In this document: positions 7,880 to 16,624 of the stretch, one piece after another
Numbering within the stretch: the first letter of the stretch is position 1
Layout of the letters: the number at the start of each line of letters is the position of its first letter
NCBI RefSeq assembly: GCF_003337245.1
Contig: NZ_QPJE01000018.1
Location: 1 to 46,024, forward strand
Direction: 5' to 3'
DNA: 46,024 nt
Source of the DNA: Halanaerobium sp. MA284_MarDTE_T2
Lineage (GTDB): Bacteria > Bacillota > Halanaerobiia > Halanaerobiales > Halanaerobiaceae
Program-made: the position numbers and the translations under genes
The notes under the pieces: generated by a model
Databases searched by the model: none
What the model was told of the DNA's origin: nothing
What the model saw: only the letters and a program-made list of their open reading frames with translations

Positions 7880-9457
7880 TTATTTTTCAATTAAAAGAAT
7901 ATACTCATTCTGCTCATATATTTCTGAGAATTTATTTTTTATTTCTGTCGTTAATTCCTGCCATTCAATTTTTTTAGCAAAAAGCAATAACTTTCCTTTT
8001 CTTTCAAGATACTTATTAATATTTTTTTTGCCATCTATGTCTTCAATAAAAAAATCTGTATAAATAGCAAAGCTTTGTGATTCTCCAAATTGAAATGATA
8101 AAACATCTTTTACTTCACCTTTTTCCACTAACTTTTTTATCTTTAGTGCAATATCTTTTTTAGCATAATTATCACTTACTGAAGGCAAAACACCTAAAGA
8201 AAAATTTAAAAATATGATAAAAAATAAAAATGGAATTATAAAAATTGATAAAGATAATTTTTTATTTTTATAAAAAATTAATAAAATGATTACTGCCAGT
8301 ACTATTATTATTTTTCCAAATAACAATGATGATAAATCAAAATTTTCAATTTGCCCAGGGATAAATATAAAAGGTAAATAAACAGCTATTGACAAAATTA
8401 CAGCAGTATTAATTTTATTTACCTTAACAATATTATCAGTTAAATAACCGGCAGAAATTAAGGCTGCAGCAGGAATTATTGGTAGTGTATAAATAATTAA
8501 TTTACTGCTGAAAAAGGAAAAAAGAATAAGTGGAGATAGCAACCAGGTATAGAAAAATAATTTTTCACCCTTTATTTTTCTAAAATTTCGTAAATCTTTA
8601 AATACTGCTGTTAATAATACAAATGTCCAGGGTAAGAAGCTGAGTGGGAAAAGTTGAAAATAATAGTGAAATGGCTGCTGATGATCAAAAGCATCTACTG
8701 CTCTGCCAAATGTCTGTACTATTAAAAGTTTATACATATACTCCTGGCCGCCAATCCAGAAAGCAGGTAAAAGCCATAAAAGTAGTATCACAATAAAAGT
8801 TATTGAACCTTTAAGCAGTGGGAATTTAGACCAATTGGCATTATTTTTATCCAGCATATAAAAAGCAAAAACTGTAACAAATGGAATTAAAAAACCTGCT
8901 GGCCCTTTTATCCAGACGGCAAAAGCAGAAAAAGAGAAAAATCCATAATAATATCTAATACCTTTATTTTTAAAATATGCTAAATAGAAACAGTATAGAG
9001 AAACGGTTATTAAAGCCGCCATCATCATGTCCATTCTAACAACAACAGCCATAGCACAAAATAAAATATTGCTAATTAAAATTAAAAAAGCTATTATACC
9101 ATTTTTAAAATCTTTATTTTTGGCCATAAGAAATGTAATAATAGAAATAACAGCAGAAGAAAATATTCCTGGTAATGTAAATACCCAGGTTTGATAAGTT
9201 TTAAAAATACTGTACATAAACTTTAAAATAATAAAGTAAAAAGGTGGTTTATCAGTATAAACTTCACCTGCAAAATAAGGAATAAGCCAGCTGTCGTTAA
9301 CTTTCATTTCTCTCGCTACTTCTACATATCTCATCTCATCACGATAATGTAATTCTCTAACAATTGATGAGGGAAAATATAAAATAAAAACAAAAATAAT
9401 GATCATCAAAAAAATTAATATTTTCTTTGTTCTATAATCTAATAATTTATCATCCAT
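7880..9457 (-). CDS. ArnT-like glycosyltransferase family 39 membrane protein (second copy)
   Basis: This 525-residue integral membrane protein of the PMT/ArnT clan transfers a sugar from a polyprenyl-phosphate carrier to lipid A, core or another acceptor on the periplasmic face. The first loop holds the catalytic acidic motif RDEMRYVEVAREM (near residue 40), then LIPYFAGEVYTDKPPFYF, which is typical of the family. About eleven hydrophobic segments follow, with a soluble C-terminal tail. The ATG follows GGAGGAG. It is the last gene in the LPS direction but is cut off from the rest by a 224-bp stretch of IS-like remnants. A second family member lies at 11652-13313. Confidence 0.85.
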   Translation of the reverse strand: MDDKLLDYRTKKILIFLMIIIFVFILYFPSSIVRELHYRDEMRYVEVAREMKVNDSWLIPYFAGEVYTDKPPFYFIILKFMYSIFKTYQTWVFTLPGIFSSAVISIITFLMAKNKDFKNGIIAFLILISNILFCAMAVVVRMDMMMAALITVSLYCFYLAYFKNKGIRYYYGFFSFSAFAVWIKGPAGFLIPFVTVFAFYMLDKNNANWSKFPLLKGSITFIVILLLWLLPAFWIGGQEYMYKLLIVQTFGRAVDAFDHQQPFHYYFQLFPLSFLPWTFVLLTAVFKDLRNFRKIKGEKLFFYTWLLSPLILFSFFSSKLIIYTLPIIPAAALISAGYLTDNIVKVNKINTAVILSIAVYLPFIFIPGQIENFDLSSLLFGKIIIVLAVIILLIFYKNKKLSLSIFIIPFLFFIIFLNFSLGVLPSVSDNYAKKDIALKIKKLVEKGEVKDVLSFQFGESQSFAIYTDFFIEDIDGKKNINKYLERKGKLLLFAKKIEWQELTTEIKNKFSEIYEQNEYILLIEK

Positions 9458-9495
9458 TTTTTAAGTCTCCTCCGGGACAGACCACTAATTGCTTT

Positions 9496-9545
9496 TGTCA
9501 AGCGAAAAATATACCACCCTACCAATCGAATTGTATACCACCTGG
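9496..9545. mobile_element. Possible IS-end remnant (IS21-like terminal repeats)
   Basis: The sequence starts TGTCAAGCG and carries two direct copies of ATACCACC about 23 bp apart (TATACCACCC and GTATACCACC). This resembles the repeated terminal binding sites of IS21-family elements. No transposase is present, so this is at most a relic. The family assignment is from memory and is weak. Confidence 0.35.
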
Positions 9546-9594
9546 TTTAAAAAAACAGAGATAAAAGTCCTTTTACTGGACTACCTTTTACCCC

Positions 9595-9662
9595 TTTTAT
9601 CTAAAACAGCCAAGAAAACTCCATCTAAATCTTGTTTTTGCTTTAGGTGGAGAGGTTCACTG
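9595..9662. repeat. Dispersed repeat, copy A (inverted relative to copy B at 43083-43151)
   Basis: It shares two perfect blocks with copy B: 25 bp starting TTTTATCTAAAACAGCC and 22 bp ending TTTAGGTGGAGAGGT. The two blocks are joined by a divergent centre. Within this copy CTCCATCTAAA and TTTAGGTGGAG can pair as an 11-bp stem. It occupies the gap between the second GT39 gene and the LAB_N gene, next to the IS-like end. Confidence 0.6.
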
Positions 9663-9681
9663 CTCTGATATATGTTTTAGC

Positions 9682-9942
9682 TTATTTTTTATTTTCACTT
9701 TCTTTTTTAATTAAATATAAATTTCGCAAATATATAAATGAACCTGTTGATTGTCCGACAATAAATACTGGATCCTGACGGTGTATTGCATAAACCAATA
9801 AAATTAAACTACCTGCAATACTGAAATACCAAAAGGCCGTGGGAATTATACTTCTCTGAGCCCTTTCAGATGCTATCCACTGAATTAAAAATCTGAGAAA
9901 AAACATTGCTTGCCCTATAAAGCCTATTATGATCCATAACAT
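9682..9942 (-). CDS. LAB_N domain membrane protein (lipid-A-disaccharide synthase N-terminal domain family)
   Basis: This 86-residue protein has three hydrophobic segments: residues 1-20, 35-55 and about 60-75. It is the stand-alone LAB_N domain, recognisable from the IGFIGQAMFFLRFLIQWIASE start and VGQSTGSFIYLRNLYLI. In other bacteria such proteins sit beside ArnC/DPM-like and ArnT-like genes and are thought to help lipid-linked sugar handling or flipping; that role is inferred. The ATG lies 8 nt after GGGAGG, which itself lies in the last codons of the preceding GT2 gene, so translation is probably coupled. Confidence 0.85.
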   Translation of the reverse strand: MLWIIIGFIGQAMFFLRFLIQWIASERAQRSIIPTAFWYFSIAGSLILLVYAIHRQDPVFIVGQSTGSFIYLRNLYLIKKESENKK

Positions 9943-9945
9943 CAA

Positions 9946-10665
9946 TTATTCCTCCCTGATCCTATAATTAATTATTCTTTTTTTCATCCATAAAACTGCA
10001 AAAGTATCTAATAGGCCTTTCCATATTCTATTTTTTATGCCATATTTAGAATTTCCATATTTTCGTGGGTAGTGGCTGACTGGTATTTCCTTTACCTTAT
10101 AACCGTTTATTTTTGCAAGAGTAGGATAAAAACGATGCATTCCTTCAAACGGATAAAAACATCTACTTACTTCGTTTTTAAAGACTTTTAGAGGGCAGCC
10201 TGTATCAGCTACTTCTTCACCAGTGATAAAGTTTCTTACCCCATTTCCTATCAAAGAAGATATTTTCTTTTTAAAGCCATCATTTCTATCACTTCTCATA
10301 CCAATTACTATATCATATTTATCTAAATGGGGTATTAATTTAAACATATCCTCAGGATCAACCTGTAAATCTGCATCAAGTGTAACAATATATTTACCTT
10401 CAGCTTTTTCAAAACCTGCAAAAAAAGCTGCACTTTGTCCAGTGTTTTCTATAAAATGAATAGAAAACAAATTATCTATTTTTTTTGATAAATTATTTAT
10501 CTTTTCACTACTTCCATCAGTACTTCCATCATCTACATAAATAATCTGATAATTAAATTCTCTATCGTAAAGAACTTCTATTATACGATTTGTAAGAAGG
10601 TCAAGATTATCTATTTCGTTAAAAATTGGAACTACTATAGAAAGGTCATACCTAAATTCTTTCAT
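9946..10665 (-). CDS. DPM/ArnC-like family 2 glycosyltransferase (polyprenyl-phosphate sugar synthase)
   Basis: This 239-residue GT2 enzyme loads a sugar from a nucleotide donor onto undecaprenyl phosphate. It shows the GT-A pattern LSIVVPIFNE, YVDDGSTDGS, the DXD-type LDADLQVDPED, and the acceptor-side GMRSDRNDGF. Unlike classical ArnC/GtrB it lacks the two long C-terminal membrane helices and ends in an amphipathic region. The start is the ATG 11 nt after GAAAGG; an in-frame GTG three codons earlier is too close to that site. Next to LAB_N and ArnT-like genes it forms a three-part LPS glycosylation module. Confidence 0.85.
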   Translation of the reverse strand: MKEFRYDLSIVVPIFNEIDNLDLLTNRIIEVLYDREFNYQIIYVDDGSTDGSSEKINNLSKKIDNLFSIHFIENTGQSAAFFAGFEKAEGKYIVTLDADLQVDPEDMFKLIPHLDKYDIVIGMRSDRNDGFKKKISSLIGNGVRNFITGEEVADTGCPLKVFKNEVSRCFYPFEGMHRFYPTLAKINGYKVKEIPVSHYPRKYGNSKYGIKNRIWKGLLDTFAVLWMKKRIINYRIREE

Positions 10666-10707
10666 AAATTCCACTACCTTTCACAAAATAATTATATATT
10701 TTATTTT

Positions 10708-11655
10708 TTAAGAATAAATAGATTTTAACCATTTTACTTCTTTAGATAGACCAGTTTTAAATTTAACAGCAGGTGAGTAACCAAGCAATTTCTCAGCCTT
10801 AGAAATATCTGCCGAGGTATGTTTTACATCACCTTTAACTTTATCTGTGTAAATAATTTCCGTTTTCATATTGGTTAATTCCTGTATTAATTCAATTGCT
10901 TCATTTAACTTGATTCCCTCTCCTGCACCTCCAATATTTATTATTGCTCCTGCAGGAGCCTTTTCAGCAGCAAGAATATTTGCTCTAACAATGTCACTTA
11001 CATAAGTAAAATTGCGAGATTGTTTTCCATCTCCAAAAATATTTATTTTCTCACCTTTTAAAAATGCCCTGATAAATATGTGAAAAGCCATATCTGGCCT
11101 CTGTCCTTCTCCATATACAGTAAAATAACGCAGTGAAACTGCTGGGACTTTAAAATTTTTATAATATAGATAACATAAATTTTCTCCAGCTAATTTTGAC
11201 ACTCCATAGGGAGAAACAGGCTGCAGCCGATTATTTTCTTGCATTGGTAATTTGTCTGTATCTCCATATACTGAAGATGATGAAGCATACACAAATTTTT
11301 TCAACTCTTTACTTTTTCTAGCAGCTTCCAGAAGTTTTTGTGTTAAAAGTATATTATTACGGCTGTAAATTTCAAAATCTTTCCCCCAGCTCGACCTTAC
11401 TCCAGCCTGTGCTGCCTGATGATATACATAATCAACTTTATCCAGCAGTTCATTAAGATTCATCTTCAGCAAATCTGCTTCGATAAATTTAAAATTACTA
11501 TTATTTTTAAGTTCTTTGATATTTCTTTCCTTTAAATCTCTAGAATAATAATCTGTAAAACAATCTACACCTATAACTTCTTCTTCATTTTTAATCAATT
11601 CTTTTGCAATATTTGAGCCTATAAATCCTGCAGCTCCTGTTACTAAATGTTTCAA
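10708..11655 (-). CDS. NAD-dependent nucleotide-sugar epimerase/dehydratase (GalE / UDP-uronate epimerase-like)
   Basis: This is a 315-residue extended short-chain dehydrogenase. It has an N-terminal TGAAGFIG nucleotide motif, VYHQAAQAGVR, the SSSSVYG catalytic Ser region and YGVSK with the catalytic Tyr and Lys. DCFTDYYSRDLKERN and HQAAQAGVRSSW resemble UDP-glucuronate 4-epimerases more than plain GalE, but the product is not certain. It starts at TTG, overlapping the stop of the upstream GT39 gene by 4 bp (TTGA), with GGAGGG 6 nt before. It probably supplies the sugar used by the GT2/GT39 pair. Confidence 0.85.
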   Translation of the reverse strand: MKHLVTGAAGFIGSNIAKELIKNEEEVIGVDCFTDYYSRDLKERNIKELKNNSNFKFIEADLLKMNLNELLDKVDYVYHQAAQAGVRSSWGKDFEIYSRNNILLTQKLLEAARKSKELKKFVYASSSSVYGDTDKLPMQENNRLQPVSPYGVSKLAGENLCYLYYKNFKVPAVSLRYFTVYGEGQRPDMAFHIFIRAFLKGEKINIFGDGKQSRNFTYVSDIVRANILAAEKAPAGAIINIGGAGEGIKLNEAIELIQELTNMKTEIIYTDKVKGDVKHTSADISKAEKLLGYSPAVKFKTGLSKEVKWLKSIYS

Positions 11656-13313
11656 TTTAAACCCTCCATTAATTCTTTTTCTATAAGAAGCAGCATATCA
11701 TCACTTCCTACGCGATATTTTTTTATCTCAAAATCTCTATATTCATTTTCAGATAAATTGTTTAACAATTTATCTGCTTCATTAACTATCAGTATTTGCT
11801 TACCTGGACGTTCTAAAAATTCTTTTCCTGATTCAGGATCATCAAATATATAATCATAATAAATTCCATTATAAAATACAAAACCACTGTCATTGTTTAA
11901 TGACCCCCATAAACCGACTTCAACATTTTTATTGTATGCTTCTGCCAGATCTTCTGCAAGATATCTTTCTGACTTTACCTCATTTACGGCAGGTAAAAAA
12001 AGTGATTTTAATAATATTATTAACACTAATGAAAATAATACTGTTATATAAAAAACAAATCTTTTGTTTCGCACTGCTGCTGATAAGAAAAATAATATAC
12101 CTGTGACAGTAAAAAACAAATATAACCCCTGATATAAATTATAATAATCTGGATTTTCATTCAAATTAAAATCCAGCTCTTCCTGTATAAGCATTTCTCC
12201 ATTAAAAAATATATAACCCCCCAGTACAGCAAATAATATCCCCAAAATAAGGACTGGAATTACAAGAGAATATTTTTTTCTAATGGTTCCATCAAAATGT
12301 AATTTGAAAAACCAGGCTATAATTATTGAAAAGGCTGGATAAAGCTGTAATAAATAAACTCCTCTTTTGCTGCCAACTAAGGAAAAAATTATGAAAACCA
12401 TAACAAACCACAGCATGGAAAATCTAACTAAATTAGGAACTTTTATTTTAAATTTATTATAATAATAAATGGCAGGAATTAAAAATATTGACCAGGGAAG
12501 GGCTAGTACCGGGAAATTTAACAAATAATAGTAAAATGGCTGGGGATGGCCCTGACTACCTGTAGAATAGCCTATAAGCTGGTCTAAAACTGTAATCTGT
12601 ATATAAGAAAATCCTGCCTTATTATAAGCTAAATAAAGCCATACTGCTGCGGGGATGAGCATAACTACAAAAGCAGAAATCCATGGAATTTCTTTTAATT
12701 TTTTAGTCTTTTTATTTAAAAAAGCATAAATAATAACAACCAGTAATGGTAATAAAGATATTGGGCTTTTGATAACAGCACCTAATCCCATAAGGAAAAA
12801 AGCTATTAAGGTACGCCATTTATATGAATAAAAAGAGTCAATATGATGGAAAAATATTAGTGCTGAAATTGTAGTGCAAAACACAAGAGGTATGTCAAGA
12901 TTAACTCGCATGGCAAGCCAGAAAAATTGCCCAGTAGTTGCTAATATAATCCCTGATAATAGCCCAGTATAAAAATCAATTTTTGTAATCGTATAATATG
13001 TAAAAAAAGCAATTAATAATACAGCTGTAATTATTACCGGGAACCTTACTGCTGCAGCTGAAAATTCCCCATTTATCAAGCCAGTTAACGCAATAATATT
13101 ATAAAAAACTGGAGGTTTTTCATAATAAACTCTATTATTTAAATGTGGGATAACCCAGTTACCCTCTACAGCTGTTTCTCGCGCTACCTCTGCATATCTG
13201 GGTTCATCTGGAGACCAGAGGTCATAATTCCAAATATTAAAGAAATAAACAAAAAATATTAACAGTGCAAGCAATATAACAGCTGGAACATAATTTTGTC
13301 TTAGTTTTATCAT
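11652..13313 (-). CDS. ArnT-like glycosyltransferase family 39 membrane protein
   Basis: This 553-residue polytopic membrane protein has the ArnT-type first periplasmic loop DLWSPDEPRYAEVARETA, with the catalytic Asp-Glu pair near residue 37, and then WVIPHLNNRVYYEKPPVFY. About eleven to twelve membrane helices precede a C-terminal soluble domain. The family moves a sugar from undecaprenyl phosphate to lipid A or core. The ATG lies after GGAGGAAAAATT. It overlaps the downstream epimerase by 4 bp, giving tight coupling of donor synthesis and transfer. It is a paralogue of the protein at 7880-9457. Confidence 0.88.
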   Translation of the reverse strand: MIKLRQNYVPAVILLALLIFFVYFFNIWNYDLWSPDEPRYAEVARETAVEGNWVIPHLNNRVYYEKPPVFYNIIALTGLINGEFSAAAVRFPVIITAVLLIAFFTYYTITKIDFYTGLLSGIILATTGQFFWLAMRVNLDIPLVFCTTISALIFFHHIDSFYSYKWRTLIAFFLMGLGAVIKSPISLLPLLVVIIYAFLNKKTKKLKEIPWISAFVVMLIPAAVWLYLAYNKAGFSYIQITVLDQLIGYSTGSQGHPQPFYYYLLNFPVLALPWSIFLIPAIYYYNKFKIKVPNLVRFSMLWFVMVFIIFSLVGSKRGVYLLQLYPAFSIIIAWFFKLHFDGTIRKKYSLVIPVLILGILFAVLGGYIFFNGEMLIQEELDFNLNENPDYYNLYQGLYLFFTVTGILFFLSAAVRNKRFVFYITVLFSLVLIILLKSLFLPAVNEVKSERYLAEDLAEAYNKNVEVGLWGSLNNDSGFVFYNGIYYDYIFDDPESGKEFLERPGKQILIVNEADKLLNNLSENEYRDFEIKKYRVGSDDMLLLIEKELMEGLN

Positions 13314-13326
13314 AATTTTTCCTCCA

Positions 13327-14133
13327 CTATTGATTAAATATTGAGCGAATTCTATTTTTTAATTCAACAAACTTCCTCCGCTTCCTTCTCGCTTCAGCAA
13401 CTTTTTCTTTAAAGTATTTCCATCTATCAGGGGAATAGTGTTTAAATAAAATCTCTCTTTCTCTATCTGTAAATTTCAACCTTTTAAGATCATTAATACG
13501 CTCCTTATCAGAAAGATTTGACTTCACCCTGCCACGATTAAGATCAATATAATATAATTCACTTTTTCCATTATTTTCTTTGACAAGTATATTGCCAGCA
13601 TGCAGATCATTATGAACAATTCCTGCATCATGCATTTTTCTAATCTCTTTTCCTAACTGCGGCATTAAAGATAATATTTTTTTTCTTTCAGGATGATTGT
13701 AATTTTTTGCAATATCAAGCATATTATAATCATAATCTATATATTCACTGATATAATAACTAAAAAGAAGTTTGCGATAATCTCCTCTTTTTTCAATAAC
13801 TGCAATAGGTGCAGGAGTTTTTAAACCTAAATTGATTAAAGCTCTCGCTATTTCTAGTGACCTTTCAGCTTTAGATGGAATAACTCTAAAACGAAGATCA
13901 TCATACTTTTTATTTATATGAAATTCTTTAATAGTTATTTCTTTTCCCAAAAATATATCATTTATTTTTATAATTGTATTTCTTTTATCATAAAGTATTT
14001 GACTTGAATCAAACTCTTTTTTGCAGCAAAAGTTCTCCAAAAAAACATTTATCCAATTAAAATCAATGTTTTCCCTAACTTTTAATTTTATATTATCTTT
14101 TTTATATGAAATAAATGAATAATTTTTTGACAT
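13327..14133 (-). CDS. Lipopolysaccharide kinase (WaaP/InaA-like) family protein
   Basis: This 268-residue protein has a small kinase fold. The catalytic loop is GIVHNDLHAGNILV (His174, Asp176) and the metal-binding strand YYIDLNR has Asp197 in place of the usual DFG Asp. RSLEIARALINLGLKTPAPIA is typical of the InaA/WaaP family. Such enzymes phosphorylate core heptose or Kdo. It lies 13 bp before the GT39 gene in the operon. The C-terminus is basic (KVAEARRKRRK), as in peripheral inner-membrane LPS kinases. The acceptor sugar is unknown. Confidence 0.82.
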   Translation of the reverse strand: MSKNYSFISYKKDNIKLKVRENIDFNWINVFLENFCCKKEFDSSQILYDKRNTIIKINDIFLGKEITIKEFHINKKYDDLRFRVIPSKAERSLEIARALINLGLKTPAPIAVIEKRGDYRKLLFSYYISEYIDYDYNMLDIAKNYNHPERKKILSLMPQLGKEIRKMHDAGIVHNDLHAGNILVKENNGKSELYYIDLNRGRVKSNLSDKERINDLKRLKFTDREREILFKHYSPDRWKYFKEKVAEARRKRRKFVELKNRIRSIFNQ

Positions 14134-14149
14134 TTTTATATCCCCATAA

Positions 14150-15253
14150 TTAATTTAAGAATTCACTTTCAATTTTATCAACCATATTATTAAAAGTATA
14201 ATTTTTTTGACATATTTTTTGAGCATTATATCCAAGATTATCTCTATCATTATTATTGATCATTTTTAAAATCCCATTTGCAATTTTGTTATAATCTCTT
14301 TCAACTAAATAACCTGTTACTCCTTCACAAACTAATTCTTCCACACTTGGAATATCAACTGAAACAATTGGTTTACCGGCTGCCATTGTTTCTAGAACAA
14401 TCCACGGACATCCTTCATAAATAGCAGTATGTGCAACAAAATCAACCTGACTTAATATTGAAGGAATATCATTTCTAAATCCTGTAAATATAATATCTTC
14501 TTCCAAACCTAATTGTGATACTAAATGCTCATATTCTTTTCTTTTATTGCCAGTGCCAACAAATAAAACTTTGAATTTATTATGGTAATTTTTTAATATT
14601 TCAATAGATTTAATTAAATCCTGTTGAGCTTTCTGTCTTCCTAATCTTCCAATATTAGCAATAATTATTTCATCTTCGCCTATAGAAAATTCTTTTCGTA
14701 AATCAGTTTTTATTTCAGGAAATGCATATTTATCAAACTTAACACCATTATATATTAATTGAATTTTAATTTTTTTCAAAATATCTTCTGATAAATTTTC
14801 AACACTTTTTGCTAATGTTGTTTTTGAAATTGCCATAAAATCTGTTACAAAATTTTTTAAAGCAACCCTATTATATAGATGATTATTAATCGGTTTTGCC
14901 AAAGCTCTCCTATAAATTATTTTTTTTACACCAGCCAGATAACCACATAAAGAAGCAAATTTGAAATGTGAAGACTGACAAAAAAACATTGCTTCTATAT
15001 TGTTTTTTCTTAAATACTTAACTAATTTATAAACTCTAATCAAATTTACAAAAGTACTATTTCCAATAGTGTTTATTGTTTCAACATTTAGTTCAGCCTT
15101 TTTACATTTTTTTTCAAATGGTGTGTTTTTAGCTGCCAGTATAAAAACATTATATCCTCTTTTTTTTAGGGATTTTGCTGTTTTAAAATGCCAGCCCTCA
15201 ACTCCACCCCAAATTATTCCCGTATTAATAAATAAAACATTTTTTTGATTCAT
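14150..15253 (-). CDS. Family 4 glycosyltransferase (LPS core/outer sugar)
   Basis: This 367-residue GT-B enzyme shows WGGVEGWHFKTAKSL near the N-terminus, the linker IANIGRLGRQKAQQDLI, and the GT4 donor motif EGCPWIVLETMAAGKPIVS with the EX7E pair. It is a clear paralogue of the protein at 17815-18921: both share the opening INT/LNS..WGG, a KIIYRRA/RIIYRRG block and a IYNGV/IYNGI hinge. It sits within a very AT-rich stretch. Donor and acceptor are unknown. Confidence 0.85.
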   Translation of the reverse strand: MNQKNVLFINTGIIWGGVEGWHFKTAKSLKKRGYNVFILAAKNTPFEKKCKKAELNVETINTIGNSTFVNLIRVYKLVKYLRKNNIEAMFFCQSSHFKFASLCGYLAGVKKIIYRRALAKPINNHLYNRVALKNFVTDFMAISKTTLAKSVENLSEDILKKIKIQLIYNGVKFDKYAFPEIKTDLRKEFSIGEDEIIIANIGRLGRQKAQQDLIKSIEILKNYHNKFKVLFVGTGNKRKEYEHLVSQLGLEEDIIFTGFRNDIPSILSQVDFVAHTAIYEGCPWIVLETMAAGKPIVSVDIPSVEELVCEGVTGYLVERDYNKIANGILKMINNNDRDNLGYNAQKICQKNYTFNNMVDKIESEFLN

Positions 15254-15292
15254 TGTTTAATACCTCTGATTATTAGAATTTGTTTAAGCAAC

Positions 15293-16516
15293 TTATATTA
15301 AATTTTCACTTTTCTCTAATAAGTTATTATTATTAATATCTTCAAAATTAAAAACAACAAAATTTAATGCTATTATAAACCAAAAAAAGTGTAGTGGTTC
15401 AGTATCACCAAAATTATATTGAGTTAATCCTTGAATATGGTAGACTAAAAAAGTTAATATGCTTCCTAAATGGAATAATTTTCTTTTTAAATCAATTGTA
15501 TTTTTGTAATAATATATTAAATTTTTAATTACCATCCACATCAAATAAACAAATGATAATAGCCCAAATAAACCTAATTCTGCGACTATTTGTAATATGT
15601 TGTTATGAGCATGACTAAATGGATTAATTCCTTCTATTTTATAATTACTAATATATTGATTTTTATATTGATCATAACCAACTCCATTTATAGGATGGTC
15701 TAAAAACATCTTTATTGAAGTCATCCAAAGACCAATCCTTATTGAGTTAGATCTATTGTTTTTTAAATTATATTGTATATTAAAGCTACTTTTAAATCTA
15801 TTTATATATTGTTCTGGTAAAATAATAAAAAACGTTAAAAGTAAAATAAGAAAAACAATAATTATTCTTTTATCTTTTAATAAACCTAATACTATTATCC
15901 CAAAAATAAAAGCAAGCCATGCTCCTCTAGTTTTTGTTAATAATAATAGAATAAAATAAATCATTGAAAAAAACGAAAATAAAACTCTTGTAGAATTTTT
16001 TATATTTTTCCCCCAAAAAATATAGATTATAAAGAAAAATGTATAAACAGCCATAAAATTACCAAGCGCTAATGATGATGTGAAAGAATCTGCTCTCTTT
16101 AAATTCGCAAAAAAATATTCATAGTATCCATATATAACTGAAATAATTGAAGAAAATAATAAAGTAAAAAACATTTTTTTTATTGTCTTTTTATTCTTAA
16201 GCTCGTTAATCACTACAGCAAAAAATAAAAATGAAAAGTAAAAATTACTGTTTAGTATTTCTCTGCTAAAAGCATCAATTCCAGAAAATAAAATTGATAT
16301 TGAAAAAAGCAACATAGCAAATCCCAATCTTGATTTATTAAATTTATATTCCGATCTTAATATAATTAATTTTATAGTCCAAAATATTACAGAAAAACCC
16401 ATCCCTGTACTTATTAATGCTTTTGAAGTCATTGAACCTAATGCATATATATATATATTAAAAATTATTGCTTTATCTAAAAATTTAATAACTTTGTCTT
16501 TATTATATAATATCAT
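15293..16516 (-). CDS. O-antigen ligase/polymerase family membrane protein (WaaL/Wzy-like)
   Basis: This 407-residue polytopic protein has about ten to eleven hydrophobic segments. A large periplasmic loop carries the Wzy_C (PF04932) pattern GVGYDQYKNQY then FSHAHNNILQIVAELGLFGL, including the conserved His. Members either ligate polymer to lipid A-core or polymerise repeat units. With no Wzx flippase or chain-length regulator in the window, the choice cannot be made. Its base composition is more AT-rich than that of the Kdo genes, which suits an exchangeable O-unit region. Confidence 0.82.
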   Translation of the reverse strand: MILYNKDKVIKFLDKAIIFNIYIYALGSMTSKALISTGMGFSVIFWTIKLIILRSEYKFNKSRLGFAMLLFSISILFSGIDAFSREILNSNFYFSFLFFAVVINELKNKKTIKKMFFTLLFSSIISVIYGYYEYFFANLKRADSFTSSLALGNFMAVYTFFFIIYIFWGKNIKNSTRVLFSFFSMIYFILLLLTKTRGAWLAFIFGIIVLGLLKDKRIIIVFLILLLTFFIILPEQYINRFKSSFNIQYNLKNNRSNSIRIGLWMTSIKMFLDHPINGVGYDQYKNQYISNYKIEGINPFSHAHNNILQIVAELGLFGLLSFVYLMWMVIKNLIYYYKNTIDLKRKLFHLGSILTFLVYHIQGLTQYNFGDTEPLHFFWFIIALNFVVFNFEDINNNNLLEKSENLI

Positions 16517-16624
16517 TTTGTTTTTTTGTTCCTTTCCATAGCTTTTAATTAAAAAGCAAATAAAGCTTGTTTTAATATTAGAATAAAAATAAGTTTTTAA
16601 TTATAATTGTAAACATAAACTTAA

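Noticed and set aside
7797-8063. 88-residue plus-strand frame after the LivM-type gene
   Set aside because: It runs through the terminator hairpin and then antisense to the GT39 gene; its start lies in the stop codon region with no separate ribosome site.
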